DNA of 64,000 bases from Mycolicibacterium lacusdiani. Its GTDB lineage: Bacteria; Actinomycetota; Actinomycetes; Mycobacteriales; Mycobacteriaceae. A model generated the notes under the pieces. The model was not told the DNA's origin, searched no databases, and saw only the letters and a list, made by a program, of their open reading frames with translations. Below, one piece after another: positions 8,427-17,293 of the stretch. A program made the translations under genes and the position numbers. The first letter of the stretch is position 1. Every line of letters starts with the position of its first letter. The stretch covers positions 124,001-188,000 of the forward strand of contig NZ_JAKCFC010000012.1 in assembly GCF_021916785.1 (NCBI RefSeq), read 5' to 3'.

Positions 8427-9163
8427 CGAGACAGCCAGTCGCCGAACCGCGTGTTACCCAGCGTGGCACCCGGGCCGGTCACCAGGCTGTCCTGGTCGAC
8501 GGACGTACCGAAGTAGGTGGCCGCGGCGTCCACCACCACCGCCATGTCGGCACCCTGGGCGGCGAGTACGGCCGTTGCCATGTCGGCGAACGACATCTTC
8601 TCCGGCCCGCCGAAGTCGACGGTGCCGTTCACGGGGTCGGAGGTTGCGGCGCGGGCCACCTCCGCGGACACGTCGGCGGCCGCCACGGGCTGGATCCGGG
8701 CGTCGGGGGCGCGCACCTCGCCATCGACGGTCAGCGAACCGGTGATGGCCTCGGCGAACTCGTGGAACTGGGTGGCCCGCACGATCGTGTACGCCAGACC
8801 CGACTCGGCAATCGTGCGCTCCTGCACGACCTTCGCCCGCATGTACCCGCTGTCGGGCAGACCGTCCGCTCCGACGATCGACAGCGCCACGTAGTGCCCC
8901 ACTCCCTCCGCCTTGGCCGCCGCGACGAGGTTGCGCGCCGACCGGGTGAAGAAGTCGAGTACCGGACCGTCCTCGAACGACGGCGAGTTGGTGACGTCGA
9001 TGAGCACGGCGGCGCCCGCCACCGCGTCGGCGAGACCTTCTCCGGTCAAGACGTCCGCACCGGTGGACCGGGACGCCGCGACGACCTCGTGCCCGCCCGC
9101 GGCGAGCAGTTCGACGAGCTTGCTTCCAATGAGGCCCGTGGCCCCGACGACTGTGATCTTCAT
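8423..9163 (-). CDS. NmrA-like / atypical SDR NAD(P)-binding protein
   Basis: 246 residues from MKITVVGATGLIGSKLVELL, whose GATGLIG is the NAD(P)-binding loop of atypical (extended-type) SDRs. It has no YxxxK catalytic motif, which places it with NmrA/HSCARG-like sensors or isomerase-like flavin or quinone reductases. The region IVRATQFHEFAEAI and the C-terminal PEKMSFADMA match NAD(P)H-binding proteins of this type. Longer reading frames upstream lack family similarity. It lies downstream of etfA beyond a hairpin, so it is probably expressed separately. Confidence 0.8.
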   Translation of the reverse strand: MKITVVGATGLIGSKLVELLAAGGHEVVAASRSTGADVLTGEGLADAVAGAAVLIDVTNSPSFEDGPVLDFFTRSARNLVAAAKAEGVGHYVALSIVGADGLPDSGYMRAKVVQERTIAESGLAYTIVRATQFHEFAEAITGSLTVDGEVRAPDARIQPVAAADVSAEVARAATSDPVNGTVDFGGPEKMSFADMATAVLAAQGADMAVVVDAAATYFGTSVDQDSLVTGPGATLGNTRFGDWLSR

Positions 9164-9245
9164 GCCTTGAGCCTGGCACCGCGTCTCGGCGTCCGGACCC
9201 CGGAAACTTCGTGGTCGTCCGCGCACCAGGGTGTCGAAGAGAACG

Positions 9246-9280
9246 CGAAACCCCGGCGTCGCGGGGACGCCGGGGTTTCG
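9246..9280 (-). terminator. Intrinsic-type hairpin after etfA
   Basis: Perfect 15-bp inverted repeat: CGAAACCCCGGCGTC at 9246-9260 pairs with 9266-9280 around a 5-base loop. It starts 23 bases beyond the etfA stop. There is no clear U tract on the minus strand, as is common for mycobacterial terminators. It separates etfBA from the NmrA-like gene. Confidence 0.75.
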
Positions 9281-9303
9281 TGTGGTGCTTTCAGACCGAA
9301 AGG

Positions 9304-10257
9304 TCAGCCCTTGCGAGCCTTGACCGCCTCGGTCAGCTGCGGGGTGACCTTGAACAGGTCGCCGACGATGCCGAGATCGGCGATCTCGAAGATCGGCGAC
9401 TCCTCGTCCTTGTTGACCGCGACGATGGTCTTCGACGTCTGCATGCCCGCCCGGTGCTGGATCGCACCGGAGATGCCGAGGGCGATGTACAGCTGCGGCG
9501 CGACGGTCTTGCCCGTCTGCCCCACCTGGAACTGGCCCTCGTAGAAGCCGGAGTCGACGGCCGCACGCGAGGCGCCCACGGCGCCGCCCAGTGCGTCGGC
9601 GAGATCCTCGACGATCGCGAAGTTGTCCTTGCTGCCGACACCACGACCGCCTGCGACGACGACCTTGGCCTCGGTCAGCTCGGGACGAGCGCTCTTCTGC
9701 GCGGGCTGACGGGACACGATCTTGGTCGAGTTCTCCGGCACCTCGGGCACCTCGACGGTGACCAGCTCGCCTGCACCGGCCTCCGGCGCCGCCTCGACGG
9801 CACCCGGGCGCAGCGCGATGATCGGCGTGTCACCAGCGGTCGCCTCGACGGTGTACGCACCACCGAAGACCGAGTGCACGGCGACGCCACCGTCCTTGAC
9901 GCCGACGACGTCCCACAGTGCGCCGAAGCCGGTCTCCGCGGCCAACCGGCCCGCGATTTCCTTGCCCTCGGCGCTGGACGCCACCAGGATGCCCGCCGGG
10001 CTGGCAGACTCGGCCAACGCCGCCAGCACGGCCACCTGCGGGGTGACCAGGTACTGCTCGGCGGTGTCGGACTCGGCGGCGTAGATCTTCGCCGCGCCCG
10101 CTGCCTTGAGCCCATCGGCCAGCTTCTCGGCGGTACCGGGGCCCGCGACCACGACGGCCGACGGCTCACCCAATACCCGAGCGGCGGTGATGAGTTCGTT
10201 TGTGATGCTCTTGAGATTGCCTTCTGCGTGCTCGACGAGCACGAGTACTTCTGCCAT
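9304..10257 (-). CDS. etfA: Electron transfer flavoprotein alpha subunit
   Basis: 317 residues (MAEVLVLVEH), the usual EtfA length. The alpha subunit holds FAD and, with EtfB, moves electrons from acyl-CoA dehydrogenases toward the quinone pool. The C-terminal FAD-binding domain shows AGGRGVGSKDNF, then GASRAAVDSGF and QVGQTGKTVAPQLYIALG with GAIQH, all hallmarks of the family. The gene is 55 bases downstream of etfB on the same strand. Equivalent to Rv3028c (fixB). A hairpin terminator follows. Confidence 0.95.
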   Translation of the reverse strand: MAEVLVLVEHAEGNLKSITNELITAARVLGEPSAVVVAGPGTAEKLADGLKAAGAAKIYAAESDTAEQYLVTPQVAVLAALAESASPAGILVASSAEGKEIAGRLAAETGFGALWDVVGVKDGGVAVHSVFGGAYTVEATAGDTPIIALRPGAVEAAPEAGAGELVTVEVPEVPENSTKIVSRQPAQKSARPELTEAKVVVAGGRGVGSKDNFAIVEDLADALGGAVGASRAAVDSGFYEGQFQVGQTGKTVAPQLYIALGISGAIQHRAGMQTSKTIVAVNKDEESPIFEIADLGIVGDLFKVTPQLTEAVKARKG

Positions 10258-10312
10258 TGCCTATACGCCTCTTGCTAGATCCGTGAAGTCTTGGTGATCA
10301 GGGTGATGGAAC

Positions 10313-11104
10313 TCAGAGAAGCTTCTGTCCGACCAGGTACTCGGCGATCTTCTGACCGCCCTCGCCCTCGTCGGTGATCTTCTCGCCTGCGGTCTTCGGC
10401 GGCTTGGGAGCGGCCGACTGCACCTTGGACTCGGATACGGCGCCACCGACGATGCCGTCTTCGACGCCGATGCCCTCGAGGGTCAACGGGGTCACGGTCT
10501 TCTTCTTGGCGGCCATGATGCCCTTGAAGGACGGGAACCTGGCGTCCTCGACGATCTTCTCGCTGATGCTCACCACGGCGGGCAGCGAGGCCTCGAGTTC
10601 GAAGATGCCGTCATCGGTTTCGCGCTCGCCGGTGATCTTGCCGTCGGCGACGTCGATCTTGCGCATGTGCGTCAGCTGCGGCACGCCCAGGTAGTAGCTC
10701 AGGATCGCCGGTACGGCGCCACCGACGCCATCGCTGGACTCGTTGCCCGCGATGACGAGTTCGACGTCTTCGATCTGGCCCAGCGCACTGGCCAACGCGT
10801 AGCCGGTCTGGACGATGTCGGAGCCGTGCAGGCCCTCGTCGGACAGGTGGTAGGCCTCGTCGGCGCCCATGGACAGCGCCTTGCGGATCGCGGTCTCGGC
10901 ACCGGACGGGCCGGCAGTCAGCACGACGACGTTGTAACCGGCGTCGGCGTGCTTCTCCTTGAGCTGCAGTGCGACCTCGACCGCCTTCTCGTTGATCTCG
11001 TCCAGCACCGCGTCGCTACCGGCGCGGTCCAGGGTGTGATCGTCCGCGAGCTTGCGGTCTTCGTAGTCAGGGACCTGCTTGATCAGGACCACGATGTTCG
11101 TCAT
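10313..11104 (-). CDS. etfB: Electron transfer flavoprotein beta subunit
   Basis: 263 residues starting MTNIVVLIKQVPDYEDRKL. EtfB binds AMP structurally and docks acyl-CoA dehydrogenases. The signature GADEAYHLSD and the block AGNESSDGVGGAVPAILSYY are visible, as is the C-terminal RFPSFKGIMAAKKK family motif. A purine-rich ribosome site (GAGGAGG, complement of 11118-11124) lies somewhat far upstream. First gene of the etfBA operon, equivalent to Rv3029c. A perfect palindrome at 11176-11191 sits in its promoter region. Confidence 0.95.
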   Translation of the reverse strand: MTNIVVLIKQVPDYEDRKLADDHTLDRAGSDAVLDEINEKAVEVALQLKEKHADAGYNVVVLTAGPSGAETAIRKALSMGADEAYHLSDEGLHGSDIVQTGYALASALGQIEDVELVIAGNESSDGVGGAVPAILSYYLGVPQLTHMRKIDVADGKITGERETDDGIFELEASLPAVVSISEKIVEDARFPSFKGIMAAKKKTVTPLTLEGIGVEDGIVGGAVSESKVQSAAPKPPKTAGEKITDEGEGGQKIAEYLVGQKLL

Positions 11105-11175
11105 AGATCTGGTTCGTCCTCCTCGATGAGGCCGTTGGGCGGCCGCAATACCACGTATTTCGGGTTCGCCACCAT

Positions 11176-11191
11176 GTTACCCGGCGGTAAC
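11176..11191. promoter_or_regulatory. Palindrome in the etfB / methyltransferase intergenic region
   Basis: GTTACC-CGGC-GGTAAC is a perfect 6-bp inverted repeat with a 4-base spacer, 72 bases upstream of etfB and 120 bases upstream of the divergent methyltransferase start. Its size fits a dimeric repressor operator, for example of the TetR family. The regulator is not identifiable from this window. The remaining 207-base gap shows no other clear element. Confidence 0.4.
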
Positions 11192-11311
11192 TTGGAGTGG
11201 CTGCAACCCCACCATAACCTGTGGCAGTTTGCCCTTTGACCTCCCCTGAAAGTGGCATCACTCACACGTGAACCGGTGCCGCCCCGCCAGGCTGGGTTAG
11301 CCTGCCTCTCG

Positions 11312-12115
11312 ATGAGCGCCATTTCTCCCCACCACTCCGACACCGAGCCGTCGGCCGAGGACACCGGTCACGCGACCCTGCCGTTGACCGGCGAACGGAC
11401 GGTGCCGGGGCTCGCCGAGGAGAACTACTGGTTCCGCAGGCACGAGGTCGTGTACCAGCGCCTCGCGCAGCGCTGTGCGGGACGTGACGTGCTCGAGGCA
11501 GGCTCGGGCGAGGGGTACGGGGCCGATCTGCTCGCCGGAGTGGCCCGCCGCGTGATCGGCCTCGACTACGACGACTCCGCCGTCGCGCACGTCCGCGCCC
11601 GCTATCCGCGCGTCGAGATGCTGCACGGCAACCTCGCGGAACTTCCGCTCACCGACGGCGAAGTCGACGTCGTCGTCAACTTCCAGGTGATCGAGCACCT
11701 CTGGGATCAGGGACAGTTCGTCGCCGAGTGCCGTCGCGTACTGCGGCCCTCGGGAACGTTGCTGATGTCGACGCCCAACCGCATCACCTTCTCCCCCGGC
11801 CGCGACACCCCGATCAACCCGTTCCACACCCGCGAACTCAACGCCGACGAGCTGACCGAACTGTTGACCGACAACGGTTTCGAGGTCGAGGCGATGCTCG
11901 GCGTCTTCCACGGTCCGCGCCTGCGCGAGCTCGACGCGCACCACGGCGGGTCGATCATCGACGCCCAGATCGAACGCGCGCTGGCGGGCACCCCTTGGCC
12001 CGCCGAACTCCTCGAGGACGTGGCCTCGATAGGCACCGACGACTTCGAGCTGACCTCCGACCGCGACATCGACGAGAGCCTCGACCTGGTCGCAATCGCG
12101 GTGCGCCGTGAGTGA
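11312..12115 (+). CDS. Class I SAM-dependent methyltransferase (Rv3030 family, MGLP cluster)
   Basis: 267 residues. The SAM loop is LEAGSGEGYG (about residues 63-72), followed by the acidic GLDYDD and the post-motifs FQVIEHLWDQ and LRPSGTLLMSTPN of methyltransferase family 11. The start ATG at 11312 gives a protein close to Rv3030 in length. The gene overlaps the downstream GH57 gene by 8 bases, so they are co-transcribed. In mycobacteria this methyltransferase is assigned to 6-O-methylation of glucose in methylglucose lipopolysaccharides, cytoplasmic polymers that bind fatty acyl-CoA. The exact position methylated cannot be read from sequence. Confidence 0.82.
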   Translation: MSAISPHHSDTEPSAEDTGHATLPLTGERTVPGLAEENYWFRRHEVVYQRLAQRCAGRDVLEAGSGEGYGADLLAGVARRVIGLDYDDSAVAHVRARYPRVEMLHGNLAELPLTDGEVDVVVNFQVIEHLWDQGQFVAECRRVLRPSGTLLMSTPNRITFSPGRDTPINPFHTRELNADELTELLTDNGFEVEAMLGVFHGPRLRELDAHHGGSIIDAQIERALAGTPWPAELLEDVASIGTDDFELTSDRDIDESLDLVAIAVRRE

Positions 12116-13715
12116 CACCGGTCGCGACTCCTCGGTGTCATCCCCCGAGTCGCTTCGCTCCAGCCCGCCGGTGCCGGGGATGTTCACCATGGTGCTGCAC
12201 ACGCACCTGCCGTGGCTGGCGCATCACGGCCGCTGGCCGGTCGGCGAGGAGTGGCTCTACCAGTCGTGGGCGACGTCGTACCTGCCGCTGATGCGGGCCC
12301 TGGACACCCTGGCCGCCGAAGGTCGCGAGAACCTCGTCACGCTCGGCATGACACCGGTGGTGACGGCGCAACTCGACGATCCCTACTGCCTCACCGGCAT
12401 GCACCACTGGCTGGCCAACTGGGAGCTGCGGGCCCGCGAGGCGGGCACCCGCACCAGCGGCGAGGACGGCGGCTACACCGCGCCGGAAGCGATGCGCGCC
12501 TTCGGGATCCGTGAACGCGAGGACGCTCGGCGGGCGCTCGACGACTTCGCGGTCGGCTGGCGCCACGGCGGCAGCCCCCTGCTGCGCAGGCTCGTCGACG
12601 CGGGCACCATCGAACTGCTCGGCGGACCGCTGTCACATCCCTTCCAGCCGTTGCTCAACCCGAGGTTGCGCGAGTTCGCGCTGCGCGAGGGGCTCGCCGA
12701 CGCCAACGCGCGGTTCGCCCACACCCCCGGCGGCATCTGGGCGCCGGAATGCGCGTACGCGCCGGGCATGGAGCACGACTACGCCGCTGCGGGCGTCACG
12801 CACTTCATGGTCGACGGCCCGTCGCTGCACGGCGATACCGCGCTGGGGCGACCGGTCACCGACTCCGGCGTCACCGCGTTCGGACGCGACCTGCAGGTGA
12901 GTTACCGCGTCTGGTCGCCGAAGTCGGGTTATCCCGGTCATGCCGCCTACCGCGACTTCCACACCTACGACCACGTCACGGGCCTCAAGCCGGCCCGCGT
13001 CACCGGCCGCAACGTGCCGTCGCAGGAGAAGGCGCCGTATGACGCCGAACGCGCCGATCACGCCGTCGACGTGCACGTCGCGGACTTCGTCGACGTGGTT
13101 CGCAGGCGGTTGCTCTCGGAGGCCGAGCGCATCGGCAGGCCTGCGCACGTGGTGGCTGCGTTCGACACCGAGCTGTTCGGGCACTGGTGGCACGAGGGTC
13201 CGCTGTGGCTCGAGCGGGTGCTGCGGGCACTTCCCGCGGCGGGCATCCGGGTCGGCACGCTGACCGACGCGATCGCCGACGGCTTCGTGGGCGACGCCGT
13301 CGACCTGCCGGCGGGTTCGTGGGGATCGGGCAAGGACTGGCAGGTGTGGTCGGGCGAGCAGGTCTCGGATCTGGTGGCGCTCAACGCCGAGGTGGTCGAC
13401 ACCGCGCTGGCGACCGTGGACAAGGCGCTCGATCAGGCCGCGTCGACGGTGTCGAGGGCGCCGCGGGACACCGTCGCCGATCAGATCCTGCGTGAGACCC
13501 TGCTGACGGTGTCGAGCGACTGGCCGTTCATGGTCAGCAAGGACACCGCGGCCGAATACGCCCGCTACCGTGCGCATCTGCACGCCCACGCCACCCGCGA
13601 GATCGCCGGTGCGCTCGCGTCCGGCCGGCGTGAACACGCCCAGCGGCTGGCCGACGGCTGGAACCACGCCGACGGCCTCTTCGGCGCACTCGACGCCCGG
13701 CGGCTCCCTCGATGA
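12108..13715 (+). CDS. GH57 family alpha-glucan branching enzyme-like protein (Rv3031 family)
   Basis: 535 residues from GTG; a later ATG at 12180 is possible. Family GH57 signatures: HTHLPWLAHHGRWP near the start, catalytic nucleophile Glu214 in GIWAPECAYAP and acid/base Asp353 in AAFDTELFGHWW. The all-helical C-terminal domain with LLTVSSDWPFMVSKD is typical of GH57 1,4-alpha-glucan branching enzymes. It lies between the MGLP methyltransferase and glucosyltransferase and probably adds branches to the alpha-glucan core. It overlaps the upstream gene by 8 bases. Confidence 0.9.
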   Translation: MSDTGRDSSVSSPESLRSSPPVPGMFTMVLHTHLPWLAHHGRWPVGEEWLYQSWATSYLPLMRALDTLAAEGRENLVTLGMTPVVTAQLDDPYCLTGMHHWLANWELRAREAGTRTSGEDGGYTAPEAMRAFGIREREDARRALDDFAVGWRHGGSPLLRRLVDAGTIELLGGPLSHPFQPLLNPRLREFALREGLADANARFAHTPGGIWAPECAYAPGMEHDYAAAGVTHFMVDGPSLHGDTALGRPVTDSGVTAFGRDLQVSYRVWSPKSGYPGHAAYRDFHTYDHVTGLKPARVTGRNVPSQEKAPYDAERADHAVDVHVADFVDVVRRRLLSEAERIGRPAHVVAAFDTELFGHWWHEGPLWLERVLRALPAAGIRVGTLTDAIADGFVGDAVDLPAGSWGSGKDWQVWSGEQVSDLVALNAEVVDTALATVDKALDQAASTVSRAPRDTVADQILRETLLTVSSDWPFMVSKDTAAEYARYRAHLHAHATREIAGALASGRREHAQRLADGWNHADGLFGALDARRLPR

Positions 13716-13727
13716 GCCCCTTCTCCG

Positions 13728-13787
13728 GCGAGCGTGCGTGTCTGCGGGCGACACGCCGCCTCCAAACCCGAGTTCACGCACGCTCGC
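13728..13787 (+). repeat. Long hairpin, copy 1 of a 32-nt inverted intergenic repeat
   Basis: The ends GCGAGCGTGCGTG (13728-13740) and CACGCACGCTCGC (13775-13787) pair perfectly over 13 bp. The left 32 bases (13728-13759) recur exactly, in reverse orientation, at 15078-15109 on the other side of the GT4 gene. The heptamer CCCGAGT (13767-13773) is also shared. It may act as a terminator or be a mobile palindromic unit. Confidence 0.8.
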
Positions 13788-13806
13788 GACGCCGGGGCCA
13801 CGCCCG

Positions 13807-15045
13807 ATGAAGGTCCTGATGGTGTCCTGGGAGTACCCGCCGGTCGTGATCGGCGGACTCGGCAGGCACGTGCATCATCTCGCGACCGCACTCGTCGACG
13901 CCGGCCACGAGGTCGTGGTCCTCAGCCGCCGACCCACCGACACCGACCCCAGCACGCACCCGACGACCGACGAGGTCGCCGAGGGCGTCCGGGTGATCGC
14001 CGCCGCGCAGGATCCCCACGAGTTCGGCTTCGGCACCGACATGATGGCGTGGACGCTGGCGATGGGCCACGCGATGGTGCGCGCCGGGCTGAGCATCGAG
14101 GCGGACGGCACCCGCTGGCAGCCCGACGTCGTGCACGCCCACGACTGGCTGGTCGCGCACCCCGCGGTCGCACTGGCCGAGTTCTTCGACGTGCCACTGG
14201 TTTCGACGATCCACGCCACCGAGGCGGGCAGGCACTCGGGTTGGGTTTCGGGCACCATCAGCAGGCAGGTGCACGCCGTCGAATCCTGGCTGGTGCACGA
14301 ATCCGATTCCCTCATCACGTGTTCGGCGTCGATGGGCGACGAGATCGACGAACTCTTCGGACCTGAACTGGCCGAGCGCCACGTGATCCGCAACGGCATC
14401 GACGCCGCGCAGTGGCCGTTCGCGCGGCGCACGTCCCGGCCGGGGCCTGCGAAGCTGCTCTACCTCGGCCGCCTGGAGTACGAGAAGGGCGTCCACGAGG
14501 CGATCGCCGCACTTCCACGGATCCGGCGCACCCACCCCGGCACCACGCTGACCATCGCCGGTGACGGCACGCAGGAGGCCTGGCTGGTCGAACAGGCGCG
14601 AAAGCACAAGGTGCTCAAGGCCGTGACGTTCGTCGGCCGCGTCGACCATCAGGGCCTGATACGGCTGCTGCACGACACCGACGCCGCCGTGCTGCCGAGC
14701 CACTACGAACCGTTCGGCATCGTCGCGCTCGAGGCAGCCGCGACCGGGGCGCCGCTGGTCGTCTCGAACGTGGGCGGCCTGGGCGAAGCGGTGATCGACG
14801 GCCACACCGGGCTGTCGTTCCCACCGCGCGACGTCGCCGCCCTGGCCTCGGCCGTCCGCGCCGTGCTCGACGACCCTGTCGCCGCGCAACGGCGAGCCGA
14901 CGCCGCGCGGGAACGCCTGAACTCCGACTTCGAGTGGCACACCGTGGCCGTCGAGACCGCCCAGGTCTACCTCGCCGCCAAGCGCCGTGAGCGCGAACCG
15001 CACCGGCGACGGACGATCGTGGAGCAGGCCCTGCCGGGTCGGTAG
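13807..15045 (+). CDS. GT4 alpha-1,4-glucosyltransferase (Rv3032 family)
   Basis: 412 residues from MKVLMVSWEYPPVVIGGLGRH, the canonical GT-B N-terminus with its GGLG donor-binding loop. Longer frames upstream run through the hairpin repeat and are rejected. The C-terminal domain carries the E-x7-E motif EPFGIVALE (Glu301, Glu309) and SNVGGLGE. The family elongates alpha-1,4-glucan chains from nucleotide-diphosphoglucose; Rv3032 acts in methylglucose lipopolysaccharide and glycogen synthesis. It is flanked on both sides by inverted copies of the same intergenic palindrome. Confidence 0.9.
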   Translation: MKVLMVSWEYPPVVIGGLGRHVHHLATALVDAGHEVVVLSRRPTDTDPSTHPTTDEVAEGVRVIAAAQDPHEFGFGTDMMAWTLAMGHAMVRAGLSIEADGTRWQPDVVHAHDWLVAHPAVALAEFFDVPLVSTIHATEAGRHSGWVSGTISRQVHAVESWLVHESDSLITCSASMGDEIDELFGPELAERHVIRNGIDAAQWPFARRTSRPGPAKLLYLGRLEYEKGVHEAIAALPRIRRTHPGTTLTIAGDGTQEAWLVEQARKHKVLKAVTFVGRVDHQGLIRLLHDTDAAVLPSHYEPFGIVALEAAATGAPLVVSNVGGLGEAVIDGHTGLSFPPRDVAALASAVRAVLDDPVAAQRRADAARERLNSDFEWHTVAVETAQVYLAAKRREREPHRRRTIVEQALPGR

Positions 15046-15050
15046 TCCGA

Positions 15051-15109
15051 CGAGCGTGCGCAGACTCGGGTCGGGGCGCGGCGTGTCGCCCGCAGACACG
15101 CACGCTCGC
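15051..15109 (-). repeat. Long hairpin, copy 2 of the inverted intergenic repeat
   Basis: CGAGCGTGCG at 15051-15060 pairs with CGCACGCTCG at 15099-15108. Bases 15078-15109 are the exact reverse complement of 13728-13759, and ACTCGGG at 15064-15070 is the reverse complement of the shared heptamer in copy 1. It lies between the convergent GT4 and acyltransferase genes, where it could terminate both transcripts. Confidence 0.8.
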
Positions 15110-15125
15110 GGAAGGAATCAACCCC

Positions 15126-15863
15126 CTAGCGGGCGGCCTTCTTGCGCTCGATGTCGGCCAGGGCGGCCGCCAGCTCGGCGCGTTCGGCGGCCGAGGTCTC
15201 CCAGGCGAGCTTGCGGTTCTTGACCACCTTGGCGGGGGCGCCGACCGCGATGGAGAAGTCGGGGACCTCGCCCTTGACCACCGCGTGCGCGCCGAGCACG
15301 CAGCCCCGCCCGACACTCGTTCCACGCAGGACGGTCACCTTGGCCGCGACCCAGGTGTCCGGGCCGATCCGCACCGGGGCCTTGACGATGCCCTGGTCCT
15401 TGATCGGCATCTCGACGTTGTCCATCTTGTGGTCGAAGTCGCAGACGTAGCACCAGTCCGCCATGAGCACCGAGTCGCCGATCTCGATGTCGAGGTAGGT
15501 GTTGATGACGTTGTCGCGGCCGAGCACCACCTTGTCGCCGAACCGCAGCGAGCCCTCGTGGCAGCGAATGGTGTTCTTGTCGCCGATGTGGACCCAGCGG
15601 CCGATCTCCATGGTCGACAGCTCGGGAGTCGCCTGGATCTCGACGTCCTTGCCGAGGAAGACCATCCCCCGGGTGATGATGTGCGGGTTGGCGAGCTTGA
15701 ACTTGAGCAGCCGCCAGTACCGAACCAGGTACCACGGGGTATAGGCCTTGTTGTCCATCACCCACTTGAACGACGCCGGGGTCAGGAACCTGGCCTGACG
15801 GGGGTCGCGCAACCGTGAACCGCGCCAGCGAACGTGTATCGGGGCGCCCCACATGGTCGTCAT
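15126..15863 (-). CDS. Left-handed beta-helix (hexapeptide) acyltransferase, Rv3034c family
   Basis: 245 residues with alternative starts at 15863 and 15854. Residues 65-220 show hexapeptide repeats of the LbH acyltransferase fold (for example IGRWVHIGDKNTI, VVLGRDNVINTY, IGPDTWVAAKVTVL), ending in the coenzyme A loop GAPAKVVKNRK. A charged C-terminal helix follows. The homologue Rv3034c lies in the MGLP cluster and is thought to acylate the polysaccharide with short chains. Convergent with the GT4 gene. Acyl donor and acceptor are inferred only from context. Confidence 0.85.
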   Translation of the reverse strand: MTTMWGAPIHVRWRGSRLRDPRQARFLTPASFKWVMDNKAYTPWYLVRYWRLLKFKLANPHIITRGMVFLGKDVEIQATPELSTMEIGRWVHIGDKNTIRCHEGSLRFGDKVVLGRDNVINTYLDIEIGDSVLMADWCYVCDFDHKMDNVEMPIKDQGIVKAPVRIGPDTWVAAKVTVLRGTSVGRGCVLGAHAVVKGEVPDFSIAVGAPAKVVKNRKLAWETSAAERAELAAALADIERKKAAR

Positions 15864-15948
15864 GGCCGGACAGCCTACGCTGCGGTCCGCCCTAATCCCC
15901 CTGTCGCTACGCTCCTCCCGACCACCCTCCGGCTAGTCTTTGCACCCG

Positions 15949-17253
15949 ATGCCTGCTCCACGAACGGCCGTGCGCCGAATGGTTGCCGTGACGGCCGCAG
16001 CGGTTCTGACGGTGCTGCCCACCGCGTGTGCGACCACCGACTCGTGGGTGGAGTCGACGGCCTCGGACGGCTGGCCCGCGCAGTACGGCAATGCGTCCAA
16101 CAGCAGTTTCGTCGACGTGGCAGGCGCAGAGGCGCTGCGGCTGGACTGGGTGCGTTCGGTGAAGGGCGAACTGTCCGCCCAGGTGGCGCTCGGATCGGGC
16201 GAGTACCTCGCCGCCAACGCACAGACCGAGAGCGGCTGCTCGCTGATGGTCTGGGAGGTCGACAACGAGGGCAGGCAGCGCTGGTGCAGCAGGCTCTGGC
16301 AGGGCGGCGGCCTCACCAGCCCGTTCTTCGACGGTTTCGACAACCTCTACGTCGGACAGCCGGGCGCGCTGCTGTCCTTCCCGTCGACGCAGTGGATCCG
16401 CTGGCGCCAGCCGGTCATCGGGCAGCCGCTGACGCCTCGCATCGTCGCGCCCGGCCAACTGCTGGTGATCACCCACCTGGGACAGGTGCTGGTGTTCGAC
16501 ACCCATCGCGGCACGCTCACCGGCACGCCACTGGACCTGGTGGAGGGCATCGATCCCACCGACTCGGGCCGGGGCCTGGCCGACTGCCAGCCGGGGCGGG
16601 CGGCGTGCCCGGTCGCGGCCGCACCCGCGTTCTCGCCCACGAACGGACTCATCGTGGTCAGCCTGTGGGAGCCGGACGCTCAGGCGCCGGTGCTGGTGGG
16701 TCTGCGGTACCGGCAGGACCAGAAGCCGATGCTGAGCCGGGAGTGGACGAGCACGGCGGTCGGCGGCGGACCGTTCGCCAGCCCGGTCCTGTCGGACGAC
16801 GGCGGGACGATCTACGTCAACGGTCGCGACGACCGGCTGTGGGCGCTGCGCGCCGACGACGGCACCGCGAAGTGGTCGGTGGAACTCGGCTACCAGCCGC
16901 AGACCCCACCCTCGGTGTCCCCCGACGGGCTAGTCGTCGCAGGCGGCGGACCCGACGCGAAGCTCACCGCGGTTCGCGACGACGGCGACGCCGGCGAGGT
17001 GCTCTGGACGCGCGACGACGTCGAACCGCTGGCGACGTCGAGCCGGGCTGGCGCCGACGTGGCCTACACGGTGGTGCGCGACGCAGAACGCGGCATGGCG
17101 CTGCTGGCGTTCGATCCAGAGGACGGCCGCTCGCTGAACCGGTACCCGCTACCGAACGCCGAGGGTTACCCCGTTGGCGTGTCCATCGGCCACGACCGTC
17201 GCGTGGTCACGGCGACCAGCGCCGGCCGGGTGTACGCGTTCGCGCCGGCCTGA
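15949..17253 (+). CDS. PQQ-like beta-propeller lipoprotein (Rv3035 family)
   Basis: 434 residues from ATG (a TTG three codons earlier is in frame). An Arg-containing signal and hydrophobic core lead to the lipobox LPTAC with acceptor Cys27, so it should be anchored outside the membrane. The mature part is a seven- or eight-bladed propeller with repeats such as TIYVNGRDDRLWALRADDGTAKW, where the paired Trp/Gly positions match PQQ-like/BamB-type blades. No cofactor residues are recognisable, so a scaffold role is likely. It is conserved beside the MGLP genes but its function is unknown. Confidence 0.83.
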   Translation: MPAPRTAVRRMVAVTAAAVLTVLPTACATTDSWVESTASDGWPAQYGNASNSSFVDVAGAEALRLDWVRSVKGELSAQVALGSGEYLAANAQTESGCSLMVWEVDNEGRQRWCSRLWQGGGLTSPFFDGFDNLYVGQPGALLSFPSTQWIRWRQPVIGQPLTPRIVAPGQLLVITHLGQVLVFDTHRGTLTGTPLDLVEGIDPTDSGRGLADCQPGRAACPVAAAPAFSPTNGLIVVSLWEPDAQAPVLVGLRYRQDQKPMLSREWTSTAVGGGPFASPVLSDDGGTIYVNGRDDRLWALRADDGTAKWSVELGYQPQTPPSVSPDGLVVAGGGPDAKLTAVRDDGDAGEVLWTRDDVEPLATSSRAGADVAYTVVRDAERGMALLAFDPEDGRSLNRYPLPNAEGYPVGVSIGHDRRVVTATSAGRVYAFAPA

Positions 17254-17293
17254 CGAGCGCTCGCGCGAGGAACCGACAACCCTGACAGCCCGC

